Below, one piece after another: positions 52,337-61,214 of a stretch of 64,000 bases of DNA (positions are counted from its first letter, which is position 1; each line of letters opens with the position of its first letter). This stretch comes from Pirellulales bacterium. Lineage in GTDB: Bacteria; Planctomycetota; Planctomycetia; Pirellulales; DATAWG01. The position numbers were made by a program, and so were the translations under genes. The notes beneath the pieces were generated by a model that had not been told where the DNA came from, did not search any database, and saw only the letters and a list, made by a program, of their open reading frames with translations. The stretch is from assembly GCA_036267355.1 (NCBI GenBank), contig DATAWG010000034.1, positions 23,997 to 87,996 on the forward strand, in the 5' to 3' direction.

Positions 52337-52609
52337 TCACCCCGATTGCGTTCTGCTCGCTGTCCGAATGAAGTCGGCCCGGACGAGTGCCGAAGGCCCC
52401 GTCCGAGAGCCGGGCGGTGACATCGAAATCGGATCGCGCTTGCTGAGTCTCACTAGAAAGAGATGCAAGTGGGCACGCTCGCGGTATCGCAGGTCGTTAA
52501 GCGGCTCCGCTTCGATGGATTTACTTACCGACGCGATTGCGCCCTCGATGTCCGCCGATTCGACGAGCGCGTGTCGGGATTCACCTTGGCGGCAGTCCTC
52601 GCTCTCCAC
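52337..52609 (-). CDS. Small protein with TPR-like start, function unknown
   Basis: 90 residues from GTG 52609, supported by GGAGG five bases upstream. The sequence D-I-E-G-A-I-A-S-V-S-K-S-I-E-A-E-P-L-N-D-L-R-Y-R-E-R-A-H-L resembles one TPR unit (D-x-x-x-A-I-A-x-x-x-K-A-I-E-x-x-P). After about residue 50 the sequence becomes Arg/Ser/Pro-rich and could be out of frame. It follows the MFS gene by 74 bases on the same strand. It may be a decayed TPR gene. Confidence 0.35.
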   Translation of the reverse strand: MESEDCRQGESRHALVESADIEGAIASVSKSIEAEPLNDLRYRERAHLHLFLVRLSKRDPISMSPPGSRTGPSALVRADFIRTASRTQSG

Positions 52610-52683
52610 GGCAACCTCCGATTTGATATGGCGGGGGATGGTTTGAGGAGTTGTTGCACGAGTTGAAACCACAAATCGCCGCG

Positions 52684-54231
52684 CTACGGAGCCTTCCGCC
52701 GCATCTTCGCCCGCCGAAAAAGATCCATCGACACGAGGATTGCCGCGCCGATCAGTGCCCACGGCGATAAATTGCGGATCGCGGGGGCCATGTTGTGCTG
52801 CTGCTCCGAATAGCCGGCGATCACTGGGCCGACGAAGCCGCCCAGGTTGCCGATCATGTTGATGAAGCCGATCGCCGAAGCCGCGGCAGCGGCGCCCAAA
52901 AACATTGTCGGCATCGGCCAAAACGCCGGAATGTGCGTGAAGATGCAACTGCCCACCACGAAAATCATCGCCAGAATCGCGAGCCAAGGATGGCCATCCA
53001 GTTGCGACACTAAAAACATGCCGATGCTCAGTATCGCGAGTGGAATCGCCGCATGCCATGTGCGCTCGCGCGTGCGATCGGAATGCCGGGCGTTCAGCAA
53101 CAGCGCCACGACGCACACCAAATACGGCAGAACTGCCAGTAGCGCCTTGGCATGCTCCTGCCGGGTAAGCAGTAGGTCGGCCGGCATCTTTCCGGCCACA
53201 CCCAACCACAGCCGCACCGTGTAAGGCAGCGACGGCAGCCAAGTGCCCATGATCTTCGGCATGAAAAAGCCGACGCCGTAGATCGTGATGTTCTGGCAGA
53301 AATAGACCGTCGTCAGCAGCAGCACGATCAGCAGATGCCGTTGCCACCCCGCCTGCGCCCGAGCAAGCTGTTTTTGCTTCCGCTCGCGGTCGAGTTCGCC
53401 AGCCAGCCAATTGCGTTCTTCCTCGTTGAGCCAGCGTGCTTCGCTCGGACGATTGGGAAGCAGAAAAAATGTGGCGATCCCGGCCAATACCGGCAGTGCT
53501 CCTTCGACGATAAACACCCAACGCCAGCCGATCACGCCGAACCAATGGACCTCGATCAGCAAGCTCGATATCCAATTTCCCACGGCCATCGACAGCGGCA
53601 TCGCCAGCGCGAAGCCGGCGATCGCTTTGGCTCGATCTTCGCTGCGAAACCAATAGGAGAGATACACGATCACCGAAGGAAAAAATCCTCCTTCGAAGAA
53701 CCCGAGCAAAAACCGAAACAGCTTGAGCTGATCGCCGGGCTCATGCGCCAAGCCGTTGTAAAAGCGCGCCAAGCCGGACAAGAAACCGAGATTCTCACTG
53801 ATGTGCGGCAGCCAGCCAAACGCAGCCGACATCGCCGGGGTGCCGATTGCGCCCATAATGGATGCGGTGATCCCCCACAGAATCAGAATCCGCACGAACA
53901 CCCAGCGCACGCCCCAGCGCTCGACCGACAGTGTGCTGGGGATTTCGAGAATCCAGTAGCCCCAAAAAAACAGTCCGGAAGCAACGCCGATCAATTCATT
54001 GCTCAGCCCCAGCCCGCCATGCTCGGGCGGCGCTTGCATGCCCAAATTGGCGACCGAGATATTGGAGCGGTCGATGTAGGCGAGGATATAGAGAAAGAAC
54101 AATAGCGGAACGAGATGCAGCGTGATCCGGCGGCGGCTCCGTTCCGCGACGTTCGGCGCGGGTTTGCGCCAGAAGATCGCCATGAGGCGATCCCCGATCG
54201 GATCGAGCGAAGCAAGTTTTCCCTGGTTCAT
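52684..54231 (-). CDS. Major facilitator superfamily transporter (anion:cation symporter type)
   Basis: 515 residues from ATG 54231; ATG 54183 is a shorter alternative. About 12 membrane helices are seen, in two halves with a central loop near 250. The early segment P-L-L-F-F-L-Y-I-L-A-Y-I-D-R-S-N-I-S-V-A with the D-R-x-N motif near 48-52 is typical of the ACS family (organic anion transporters such as GudP, phthalate or nitrate-type). No G-x-L-a-D-r-x-G loop was clearly seen. Substrates could be sugar acids, but nothing nearby supports one. The following genes on the strand are the small TPR-like protein and the toxin remnant. Confidence 0.88.
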   Translation of the reverse strand: MNQGKLASLDPIGDRLMAIFWRKPAPNVAERSRRRITLHLVPLLFFLYILAYIDRSNISVANLGMQAPPEHGGLGLSNELIGVASGLFFWGYWILEIPSTLSVERWGVRWVFVRILILWGITASIMGAIGTPAMSAAFGWLPHISENLGFLSGLARFYNGLAHEPGDQLKLFRFLLGFFEGGFFPSVIVYLSYWFRSEDRAKAIAGFALAMPLSMAVGNWISSLLIEVHWFGVIGWRWVFIVEGALPVLAGIATFFLLPNRPSEARWLNEEERNWLAGELDRERKQKQLARAQAGWQRHLLIVLLLTTVYFCQNITIYGVGFFMPKIMGTWLPSLPYTVRLWLGVAGKMPADLLLTRQEHAKALLAVLPYLVCVVALLLNARHSDRTRERTWHAAIPLAILSIGMFLVSQLDGHPWLAILAMIFVVGSCIFTHIPAFWPMPTMFLGAAAAASAIGFINMIGNLGGFVGPVIAGYSEQQHNMAPAIRNLSPWALIGAAILVSMDLFRRAKMRRKAP

Positions 54232-54369
54232 CCCCGCCTGCAAATCCGGCCTCGAAGCAGCCGGAAATAAAGAACGAAATCAAGTTCGCTTGACGTTAGC
54301 CAATCGTTGGCCGAATTGCAAACGCGGGGCTCGTGAAGTGTTGCCCCAGCGGGAATTTTTACGAAGATG

Positions 54370-54398
54370 GCTCACGCGGAGACGCGGAGGACACGGGG
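54370..54398. repeat. Family J repeat, single arm
   Basis: CTCACGCGGAGACGCGGAGG, continuing ACACGGGG, lies in the gap between the MFS gene and the RFAP-synthase-like gene, matching the right arm of the copy at 41711-41737. Confidence 0.65.
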
Positions 54399-54413
54399 AA
54401 GGTGAGGAACAAG

Positions 54414-55388
54414 TTAGTCGACTTCCAGTCGGGCGCCTTCGCTGGCGCAACGCGTGAGGATTAGATCGTAATCGGCCGCGTTCGCCTCGTCGCGGATTCG
54501 CTCGGCGATCTCGTGCGCGGCGGATTCGCTTGGCAGCACGGCGAACAACGTCGGGCCCCACGAGCTTTGGCCGACTCCCTCAATGCCAAGCGCTCGCAGC
54601 CGGGCGGCGAGCTGCGCCGCCGTTTGATCGAAGAAAATGCCCTGTTGGCGGGTGGCGAAGCACTTGCCCGCAATCTGGCCGAAGCGATACTCGCTCGCGC
54701 TAAATGCGGCGAAATCGGCTTCGGCGGCGGCCGGCAGCAGGTGCAGTAGCGATTCGGCGCAAAGCTCGGCGGTCGTTTCCGGCGGCACCGGCGGAAGGCT
54801 GGCAAAGGCCTGCCGCTCCACGTCGCCGAACAATCCCGTCGCGTTTCGCGGTGTCAGCAGTAATATCCGCCAAGCCGCGGGAAGTTCTTTTCGGGCCACG
54901 AGCGGCGAGATCTCATCCGGCCGGCGCTTGCCCGCTTCGACCAGCAGACCGCCGACGGCGAACCCGTGTGAGCCGATTGCCGAGCGCTGACCGCGGCCGA
55001 CCGTCGCGGCCACTTCGCCGGGCAAACCGAGTGGCCGGCCCGCGAGGATGTGGATCGCCGTGGCGACGGCCATGCCGAGCTGAGTGCCGGTGCCGAGGCC
55101 AATATGCTCGCGAGGGGCCGATTCAATGCGAATGTGGCATTGCGGTACGCCGGGCAGCTGCAAAGCCGCGGCTGCTCGACGCACGAACGCGACGGCCCGG
55201 TCGGCCAGCGGTCCGGTCGCGTCCAAGATCGGCGCCGGCCGAACGCTTAATCGAATCCCCGGCTCGGCGACCATCAGCCCGACACCACCAAATTGACGCA
55301 CGGCGGCCGAATCGAAATCGTAACCAAAGGAAAACATCCCGAAATGGAGCCGGCTGCCGGTGGCGACGCGAACGACGTGGTCGAGCAT
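54414..55388 (-). CDS. RFAP synthase-like (beta-ribofuranosylaminobenzene 5'-phosphate synthase) protein
   Basis: 324 residues. It is a GHMP-kinase-fold protein: S-R-L-H-F-G-M near 12-18, then G-G-V-G-L near 34, E-H-I-G-L-G-T-G-T-Q-L-G-M-A near 113-127 (the G-L-G-S-S-A-like loop is G-L-G-T-G-T), and a late G-V-G-Q-S-S-W-G-P-T near 284. In the tetrahydromethanopterin pathway this enzyme joins 4-hydroxybenzoate and PRPP. Planctomycetes are known to hold H4MPT-linked C1 genes. mch and an ATP-grasp gene of the same pathway lie at 61.9-63.8 kb. Homologues with another GHMP role are an alternative. Confidence 0.82.
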   Translation of the reverse strand: MLDHVVRVATGSRLHFGMFSFGYDFDSAAVRQFGGVGLMVAEPGIRLSVRPAPILDATGPLADRAVAFVRRAAAALQLPGVPQCHIRIESAPREHIGLGTGTQLGMAVATAIHILAGRPLGLPGEVAATVGRGQRSAIGSHGFAVGGLLVEAGKRRPDEISPLVARKELPAAWRILLLTPRNATGLFGDVERQAFASLPPVPPETTAELCAESLLHLLPAAAEADFAAFSASEYRFGQIAGKCFATRQQGIFFDQTAAQLAARLRALGIEGVGQSSWGPTLFAVLPSESAAHEIAERIRDEANAADYDLILTRCASEGARLEVD

Positions 55389-55725
55389 GAGAGAGAAGAG
55401 GCGCAGGTGGTCGGGGGTCGGGTCGAGGCCTGTGGGTTGGACGACAGGGGCAGGAGAACGATGTCAAACTCGCCGCGTTTACGCCTCGGGGGGAAGGCGC
55501 GTTAGGTTTTTCCAGTCCCGTTCATCGGGCTTCGCGAATTTGGCTTTAGCCACGGAACCTCGCGCCGCCGATGGCTGAAGCCGCCGTGCCGGTACGCCCG
55601 CTGAAGCGGGTTAACGAGGGCCGTGTCACGCGGGCATTCCCCGGCATGAACGCTGGGGCTATGGAAAAACCGAGGCGCGAGATCGTCGCGCGATTCAAAG
55701 AATCCAAACGTTTGTGGCAAACGGA
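55389..55725. other. Intergenic region, nothing coding seen
   Basis: 337 bases between the RFAP-synthase-like start and the rpoN stop, both on the minus strand. It contains a small hairpin CCCGCTGAAGCGGG (about 55599-55612), a likely repeat of a type not seen elsewhere here. No gene is supported on either strand. Confidence 0.5.
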
Positions 55726-57528
55726 TTACGCGCCGGTCGGCGGTTGGGTCAGAATTGGAGCGATTTCAGCTGAGGCAGTTGCGTCCGAACCGTCGTGGTG
55801 ATCGCCGTTGTGCGAAATCACGTCGCTCGACGTTGTAGATGGCGCCAGACCGAATGGCGTTGCGGGCGGCGAAACGGCGCCAATGGCTGCGTTGTCGAAG
55901 ATCGCATTGCTCGAAATCGCGGCTGGTGGCAAAGTCGCTTCCGGAGGGTGCGAATCGGTTTCATCCGCATCGTGTTCATCATCGTGCGGAGCCGCGGAAT
56001 GGCCGTTCGATGCGGCAGCCGGCGCCGATTCAGCGGCCGGGGCGGAATTGTCGGCCGTCCAGTCGCGGCGTTGCCGCGAACTGGGAATATTCATCGCCTT
56101 GCGATATTTGGTCACCGTGCGGCGGGCCACGGTCAGGCCGTGCTTCGAGAGTTCCTTGACCAGTTCGTCGTCGCTAAAGGGATGATGCTTGTTTTCGTGA
56201 TCGACGATCTCTTGCAGCTTGATGCGGACGGCGTCCCAGGCGACTTCCTCGCCGCCGGCGCTCACGGTGCCGCCGACGAAGAATCGCTTGAGCGGAAAAA
56301 TGCCGCGGGGCGTTTGCACCCACTTGTCGTCGACCGCCCGGCTCACCGTCGTGACATGCACGCCCACCTTGTCGGCGATTTGCTGCATTTTCAGCGGTTC
56401 GATGAATTCGGGGCCCTTGCTCAGGAATTCGGTCTGATGATCGACGATCGCTTGGGCCACGCGAGTGAGCGTGTTGCGGCGCTGCTCGATCGATTCGATC
56501 AGCCATTGCGCCGAGTTGATCTTGCGCTTGATGTATTCGCGTGTTTTCTCGTCGGTTTCCGACGAGGTGAGCAGTTGGCGGTAGTAGGGGCTGATGAAGA
56601 GATTTGGAGTTCGCGTGTCTTCGAGGCGCACCTTGTAATGCCCCCCCTCGGCCTCTTCGATAAACACGTCGGGCGTGACGCTGGGGACCAGCCCGCCGGC
56701 GAAATTTGCCCCCGGTTTGGGATTCAATTTCCGCAGTTCGACCAGCGTGCGATTGATCACGTCGATCGACAAGCCGGTCCGCCGCTCGATTTGCGGCAGG
56801 CGGTTGTGCTTGATGTCTTCGAGATGGTTCGTGATCAGCGTTTTCAGTTGTTCGTAGTAGGGCATGCCCGGCACGAGCTGCAAGAGCAAGCACTCTTGCA
56901 GATCGCGAGCGGCAATGCCGCGAGGATCGAGCCGTTGCACGGTGGCCAATGCCCGTTCGGCCAATGCCATTTGCTCCGGTCCGCCGGCCGAATCGACGAG
57001 ATCGTCCAGCCGGCCTTGCAGCCAACCGTTCGAATCGAGATTGTAGATGATCCGGTCGCACATCTGCCGCAGCGGCTCTTCGAGATCGAACCATCCCAGC
57101 TGGTCGTGCAAGTGGTCGTGGAGCGACTGGGGGCGATCGACCATGTTGGCCATTGCGTCGTGCTGGCGGTCGCCGGCTTCATCGACCCGGGTGGCCGAGG
57201 GACGCGTACGCTCTTCGAAATGGTCGGGCCACTCCGAATCCATGTTCAGAAGGCGTTCGAAATCCGCTTCGTTGTCTTTCGTCTCGTCGACGACCAGTTC
57301 GCGTTCTTCGGGCGTGGGAGCGTCGGGATTTTGGACTTCGGTTTCTTCTTCGGGCAGGTCGGGGTCTTGCTCCAGCAGCTCGAGCGCTTCGTTTTCCTGC
57401 ATTTCCTGCTCGATGCGCTCCTGCAAGGCCATGATCGGCAACTGCAGAATTTCCATCGACTGGATCATGCGCGGCGCGAGCACCTGTTTTTGCACGAGCC
57501 GAAGTTCTTGTCCGAATGAGAGTCGCAT
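55726..57528 (-). CDS. rpoN: RNA polymerase sigma-54 factor
   Basis: 600 residues from ATG 57528. Region I (1-50) is Gln/Leu-rich: F-G-Q-E-L-R-L-V-Q-K-Q-V-L-A-P-R-M-I-Q-S-M-E-I-L-Q-L. Region II (about 50-120) is acidic. The core-binding and DNA-binding parts follow, and the RpoN box is A-R-R-T-V-T-K-Y-R-K near 477-486. After about residue 500 there is a Pro/Ala/Ser/His/Asp-rich tail, which is longer than usual. It directs transcription that needs AAA+ activators such as the response regulator at 50.3 kb. It lies downstream of the recR gene on the same strand, separated by 125 bases. Confidence 0.92.
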   Translation of the reverse strand: MRLSFGQELRLVQKQVLAPRMIQSMEILQLPIMALQERIEQEMQENEALELLEQDPDLPEEETEVQNPDAPTPEERELVVDETKDNEADFERLLNMDSEWPDHFEERTRPSATRVDEAGDRQHDAMANMVDRPQSLHDHLHDQLGWFDLEEPLRQMCDRIIYNLDSNGWLQGRLDDLVDSAGGPEQMALAERALATVQRLDPRGIAARDLQECLLLQLVPGMPYYEQLKTLITNHLEDIKHNRLPQIERRTGLSIDVINRTLVELRKLNPKPGANFAGGLVPSVTPDVFIEEAEGGHYKVRLEDTRTPNLFISPYYRQLLTSSETDEKTREYIKRKINSAQWLIESIEQRRNTLTRVAQAIVDHQTEFLSKGPEFIEPLKMQQIADKVGVHVTTVSRAVDDKWVQTPRGIFPLKRFFVGGTVSAGGEEVAWDAVRIKLQEIVDHENKHHPFSDDELVKELSKHGLTVARRTVTKYRKAMNIPSSRQRRDWTADNSAPAAESAPAAASNGHSAAPHDDEHDADETDSHPPEATLPPAAISSNAIFDNAAIGAVSPPATPFGLAPSTTSSDVISHNGDHHDGSDATASAEIAPILTQPPTGA

Positions 57529-57653
57529 GGCGGTCACGCTATGTTGGTTGTGGCGGCCTTGGGATCGAGCCGCATGGTTCTACCGTTACGGAGCGGAATT
57601 AGTGGCACATCAATTTTATCGCGCTTTCGCGGGCCGGAGTGCTAAAATCGTGC

Positions 57654-58253
57654 CTAAAATTTTTGTCGACCTACCAGCGCGTCGCTCAAAATCTCTTTGT
57701 TCGCGAATTCCAGCACGCTCCCGGTCGTGATGCCGCGGGCCAAACGCGTGATCGGCGCCGGCGAATCGGCCAGTTGATTGGCAATATATAAGGCCGTTCC
57801 GTCCCCTTCCAGCGTCGGATTCGTGCCCATGATGACTTCGGAAAAATTTCCGTTGCGGATTCGCGCGATCAAAGGGCCGATCGTCAATTGATCGGGGCCG
57901 ATTCCCTCAAGCGGGGCGATTCGGCCCAAAAGCACGTGATATAACCCCCGATAAACGCCCGCTTGCTCCAAAGCCATGAGGTCTCGCGGTTGCTCGACCA
58001 CACAAAGCAAGCTGCGATCGCGCTTCGGATCGCTGCATATCACGCACTCGTCGGCCTCGGCCAGATTGTAACACGTTTTGCAGTAGCGAACGTTTTCCTT
58101 AACGTCGCGAATCGCATCGGCCAAGCCCATTGCTTCGTTCTTGTTGACCCGCAAAATGTGGTAAGTGAGCCGTTCCGCCGATTTCCGACCGATGCCGGGC
58201 AATTTGGCGAGTTCTTCGATCAAGCGTCCGACGGATTCAGTCACCAGCGGCAT
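57654..58253 (-). CDS. recR: Recombination mediator RecR
   Basis: 199 residues from ATG 58253. The helix-hairpin-helix A-K-L-P-G-I-G-R-K-S-A-E-R-L near 18-31 and the zinc finger C-x2-C-x11-C-x2-C (C-K-T-C..C-V-I-C near 57-75) lead into a Toprim fold with L-C-V-V-E-Q-P-R-D near 84 and I-M-G-T-N-P-T-L-E-G-D near 142. It loads RecA with RecF/RecO. It is part of the dnaX-ybaB-recR block, as in Bacillus. Length and motifs are normal. Confidence 0.95.
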   Translation of the reverse strand: MPLVTESVGRLIEELAKLPGIGRKSAERLTYHILRVNKNEAMGLADAIRDVKENVRYCKTCYNLAEADECVICSDPKRDRSLLCVVEQPRDLMALEQAGVYRGLYHVLLGRIAPLEGIGPDQLTIGPLIARIRNGNFSEVIMGTNPTLEGDGTALYIANQLADSPAPITRLARGITTGSVLEFANKEILSDALVGRQKF

Positions 58254-58346
58254 AAGATTCAACGCAATAGCGAAAATCGGTATAGGCCGGAACGTTTGTC
58301 AAAGAAATGCCTTAGCGATCCGCCGGGCATCCTCGAAAGCCTGAGC

Positions 58347-58694
58347 TTACGTGTCCACCTGCGCGAGCAGATCGTCCAACGGAGGAAAGCTGATTCCGCC
58401 GGTCATTTCCTTGAGGGCGTCGCGGTGCAATTCCTTGGCTTTGGCGAGGGCCTGATTTACCGCGGCGGGAATCAGATCTTCCAGCATCTCGCGATCGCCG
58501 CGCTCGACGAGGCCTTGGTCCAAGGTGATTCGGAGCACCTGCCCCAAACCGTTGACTTCGACCTCGACCATATCCGCGCCGGCCCGGCCCACGGCCCGTT
58601 GGCCCTTGAGCGACTCTTGCGCGGCCTGCAAGTTCGTGCTCATTTGCTGCGCTTGCTTGACGATCGATGCCAGATTGCCGATGCCTTTGAACAT
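58347..58694 (-). CDS. ybaB: YbaB/EbfC nucleoid-associated protein
   Basis: 115 residues. It starts M-F-K-G-I-G-N-L-A-S-I-V-K-Q-A-Q-Q-M (N-terminal helix) and contains V-E-V-x-V-N-G-L-G-Q-V near 43-53 and a C-terminal helix D-L-I-P-A-A-V-N-Q-A-L-A-K-A near 72-85. It is a small dimeric DNA-binding protein, always between dnaX and recR in many bacteria. Its function is only partly known. Confidence 0.93.
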   Translation of the reverse strand: MFKGIGNLASIVKQAQQMSTNLQAAQESLKGQRAVGRAGADMVEVEVNGLGQVLRITLDQGLVERGDREMLEDLIPAAVNQALAKAKELHRDALKEMTGGISFPPLDDLLAQVDT

Positions 58695-58793
58695 CCTCTT
58701 CGCTCCTGGTGCTGAGCCGCGGTGCAGCAGCCTCGTTTCGCTATCCGTTTTCGCTGCTTCTGTTTCGCTGGTCCCTTTTCGCTTTCGCGAACT

Positions 58794-60626
58794 TCAATCC
58801 TTGCCGCCGGCTTCCCGGAACACGGGATTGGCCACGAACAGCTCGGAAGCCCGGCGCACGAGCGGATTTTGCAACAACTGCATCTCCCGCTGCCGCGACG
58901 ACATCGGCCGCAGGGGTTCCGCCGCAGCCCCGGATGTCGCCACTCCTTCGGCCACCGTCAACGCCAGCCGGATTGGGCTGCCGGCCATTTCTTCCAGCGC
59001 CCGTTCCAATCGTTTTGTCGCGTCGGCCCCCGAGCAAATTGTTCTGCCGTAATTGTACTTTGCCGGGAAGGTAACGACCAGTTGAAGTGGCGCGCCGATT
59101 GCAGCACCGGCTGCGGCCGACTCGCCCAGTGTGGCCGATTCCGCCTCAAGCGCCGAACTGGCGACCAACCCGCCGACGTTTTCAGCGGCTTGCTGAAACA
59201 ATTTGAGCGGATCTGGCAAGGGAGGCAGAGGCGTTGAGCGAGTTTCCGCGGCGGGCACAATCTCGCGAACCGAAACCGCCCCGCCTGAAGATGGCTGCGA
59301 GACATTGGCCGCAGGCGGCGGCGATGGCACATCGCTGCCCGTCGGCATCAGTTCATCTTTTTTTTTTGCTGCCGGCAAGTTGGACACCGCCGGGCTGGCA
59401 GCGCTCGGCGCTCGTGGAGCAGCCGCATTCGGCGCAGGCGCGGTGACCGCGGCGCCCGAACGAAATTCGGCGATCAAATCCGAAAGACGGTCTAGATCAT
59501 CCAGTTTTGCGATCCGCACCAGGGCCATCTCGGCCAGTGTTCGAGCTTGCGTGCTGAAACGCAATCGCCACAGCGTTTGCTCGATGATCTGCAAAATGGC
59601 GAGAATCGTTTCGATCCCGAGTTGCTGTCCCGCGGCGACAAGCGCACTCTGGCCGCCAGGATCGGTGTAGAGAAAATTCTCTGGCCCGCAACCGGCCGCC
59701 GCGGCCATCGCATCGCGGAAGTAGCCCAGCAATTGGTCGAGCAACTGCCCGACATCGACCCCTTCGCCAATCGCCGCGTCGAGCTCGGCAAGCGCGCCGG
59801 CCGGTTGATGGTCGACCAAATAAGCGACCAATCCATCAAGCCGCGCGCCGCCGGCAGTGCCGAGCATCGCATGCACGTCGGCGGTCGTGAGCCGCTTTCC
59901 ACCGAGCGAGAGAAGCTGCTCCAACAGCGATTGGCTATCGCGCATCGAGCCGGCCGCCCGCCGGGCCAAAAGCGCGATCGCGTCGGCGTCGGCCTCGACG
60001 CCTTCGGCGGCTGCGATTTGCCGCAGCCGGCGGGCAATCGAATCGGATTGGATGCCGGCGAAATCGTAGCGCTGGCAGCGCGAGAGGATGGTGATCGGAA
60101 TTTTTTCCGGCTCGGTCGTGCAGAAAATGAATTTCACATGCTCCGGCGGTTCTTCGAGCGTTTTCAACAAAGCGTTGAAAGCCTCGCGAGTGAGCATGTG
60201 AACTTCATCGATGATGTAGATCTTGAAGCGGGCACGACTCGGCCGCATGTTGACGTTTTGCCGCAACTGGCGGATTTCATCGATGCCGCGATTGCTCGCC
60301 CCGTCGATCTCGAGCACGTCGACATCGTCGCCGGCGCTGATGCTGCGGCAGATATCGCATTGATTGCAAGGCGTCGGCGTCGGACCATGGACGCAATTGA
60401 GCGCTTTGGCCAGAATTCGGGCGGCCGATGTTTTGCCGACTCCGCGAGCGCCGGTGAAGAGATATGCGTGCCCCACGCGATGCGACAGGATCGCGCCCGA
60501 CAATCCGCGGGCGACATGCTCCTGGCCGATTAGCTCGTCGAAGGTTTGCGGCCGGTAGCGTCGGGCAACGACGATGTATTCGCCGCCGCTCGACCCAGGC
60601 GCTGCGATTGCGGGCGTTTCATCCAT
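58794..60626 (-). CDS. dnaX: DNA polymerase III subunits gamma/tau
   Basis: 610 residues. The AAA+ clamp-loader ATPase (1-230) has R-R-Y-R-P near 22-26, Walker A G-A-R-G-V-G-K-T-S at 59-67, a zinc-binding Cys cluster (C-V-H-G..C-N-Q-C-D-I-C near 78-93) and the D-E-V-H-M box near 140. Domain III runs to about 370. A Pro/Ala/Ser-rich linker contains K-K-K at 421-423, coded by an uninterrupted run of ten A (59358-59367). A one-base slip there gives K-K-K-R and an immediate TGA, so a shorter gamma form of 424 residues is predicted, as in E. coli and Thermus. The tau C-terminal part is weakly conserved, as expected. Confidence 0.92.
   Translation of the reverse strand: MDETPAIAAPGSSGGEYIVVARRYRPQTFDELIGQEHVARGLSGAILSHRVGHAYLFTGARGVGKTSAARILAKALNCVHGPTPTPCNQCDICRSISAGDDVDVLEIDGASNRGIDEIRQLRQNVNMRPSRARFKIYIIDEVHMLTREAFNALLKTLEEPPEHVKFIFCTTEPEKIPITILSRCQRYDFAGIQSDSIARRLRQIAAAEGVEADADAIALLARRAAGSMRDSQSLLEQLLSLGGKRLTTADVHAMLGTAGGARLDGLVAYLVDHQPAGALAELDAAIGEGVDVGQLLDQLLGYFRDAMAAAAGCGPENFLYTDPGGQSALVAAGQQLGIETILAILQIIEQTLWRLRFSTQARTLAEMALVRIAKLDDLDRLSDLIAEFRSGAAVTAPAPNAAAPRAPSAASPAVSNLPAAKKKDELMPTGSDVPSPPPAANVSQPSSGGAVSVREIVPAAETRSTPLPPLPDPLKLFQQAAENVGGLVASSALEAESATLGESAAAGAAIGAPLQLVVTFPAKYNYGRTICSGADATKRLERALEEMAGSPIRLALTVAEGVATSGAAAEPLRPMSSRQREMQLLQNPLVRRASELFVANPVFREAGGKD
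59353..59367 (-). other. Predicted programmed slippage site in dnaX
   Basis: On the coding (minus) strand the codons GCA AAA AAA AAA GAT follow each other, a run of ten A at 59367-59358. With a -1 ribosomal shift, or one extra A by transcriptional slippage, the next codons are AGA TGA. The stop lies at 59355-59353, directly after the run, so the truncated protein ends K-K-K-R at residue 424. Thermus dnaX (A9, transcriptional) and E. coli dnaX (A-AAA-AAG, ribosomal) use the same logic. Confidence 0.75.
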
Positions 60627-60681
60627 GGACGATAGGGCGTTGGTGCCAATGAAGCGCGCAAACCCGGATTATTCATGGCGT

Positions 60682-60749
60682 CACACTAGCCGGAAGCGTA
60701 AGCGAGGGGGCCATCGAGGCTCACCCTCGCTAACGCTTCGGGCTACTAT
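60682..60749. repeat. Interspersed inverted repeat, family B (copy 2)
   Basis: Left arm CACTAGCCGGAAGCGTAAGC (60682-60701, running on GAGGG) and right arm CCCTCGCTAACGCTTCGGGC (about 60724-60743, continuing TACTAT), with two or three differences from the first copy. Confidence 0.85.
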
Positions 60750-61108
60750 CTCACAGCGTGTCGCAAATTCCTGGCACTATGAATAATCCGCGCAAGCGGT
60801 CCGGCAAGTGTTCTGACAGGGCATCGGCCGCCGATGAGAGACCCACCGCACAAGAAAATTACTGCTTATGGCTGCTGACTTTCGTCCCTGACCAAGTTCA
60901 CAGATCCCCTTCGCGGGGGCCTCTCATCGGAGGCCGACGCCGGCGAAACGCGATGTCGAAGCTTGCTCCGGCGATGTCGAGGAAGGCGCCACCATCGGCT
61001 CGCGTCGATGCTCCGTCGTCGCCAGCCCTGTTGTACGGTTTCGCCCGCCCGTCGTCAAACGGGTGAAAATTGATATGATGCTGCGGCAGGCAAACGATTC
61101 GCATAGCC

Positions 61109-61187
61109 GGGGTCTGGCTCATTTTTCGGCAACCCGCGCGCGAAGAATCGCAGTTTGACCTTCCGCCGAAAAATGTGCCCTGACCCC
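61109..61187. repeat. Interspersed inverted repeat, family E
   Basis: Left end GGGGTCTGGCTCATTTTTCG and right end GAAAAATGTGCCCTGACCCC are imperfect reverse complements around a short GC-rich centre. It is close to family D in type. It lies 27 bases upstream of the DinB-like start. Confidence 0.75.
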
Positions 61188-61214
61188 TTTGGCCACAATC
61201 CCGGAGAAATCGCC

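Larger units (their letters stand above)
60627..61214. other. Intergenic region with repeats, no gene seen
   Basis: 588 bases between dnaX (minus) and the DinB-like gene (plus). It contains the family B copy (60682-60749), tandem hairpins (CCCCTTCGCGGGGG and GGCCTCTCATCGGAGGCC, about 60906-60936) and the family E copy (61109-61187). Short open frames here have poor composition. Confidence 0.55.

Noticed and set aside
52337-53653. 438-codon minus-strand frame overlapping the MFS transporter gene
   Set aside because: Most of it is an out-of-frame reading of the transporter. Only the last 90 codons, after a GTG with its own ribosome site, are kept as a possible small gene.
55795-57519. 574-codon plus-strand frame opposite rpoN
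   Set aside because: RpoN has a full set of sigma-54 motifs on the other strand; the antisense frame has none.
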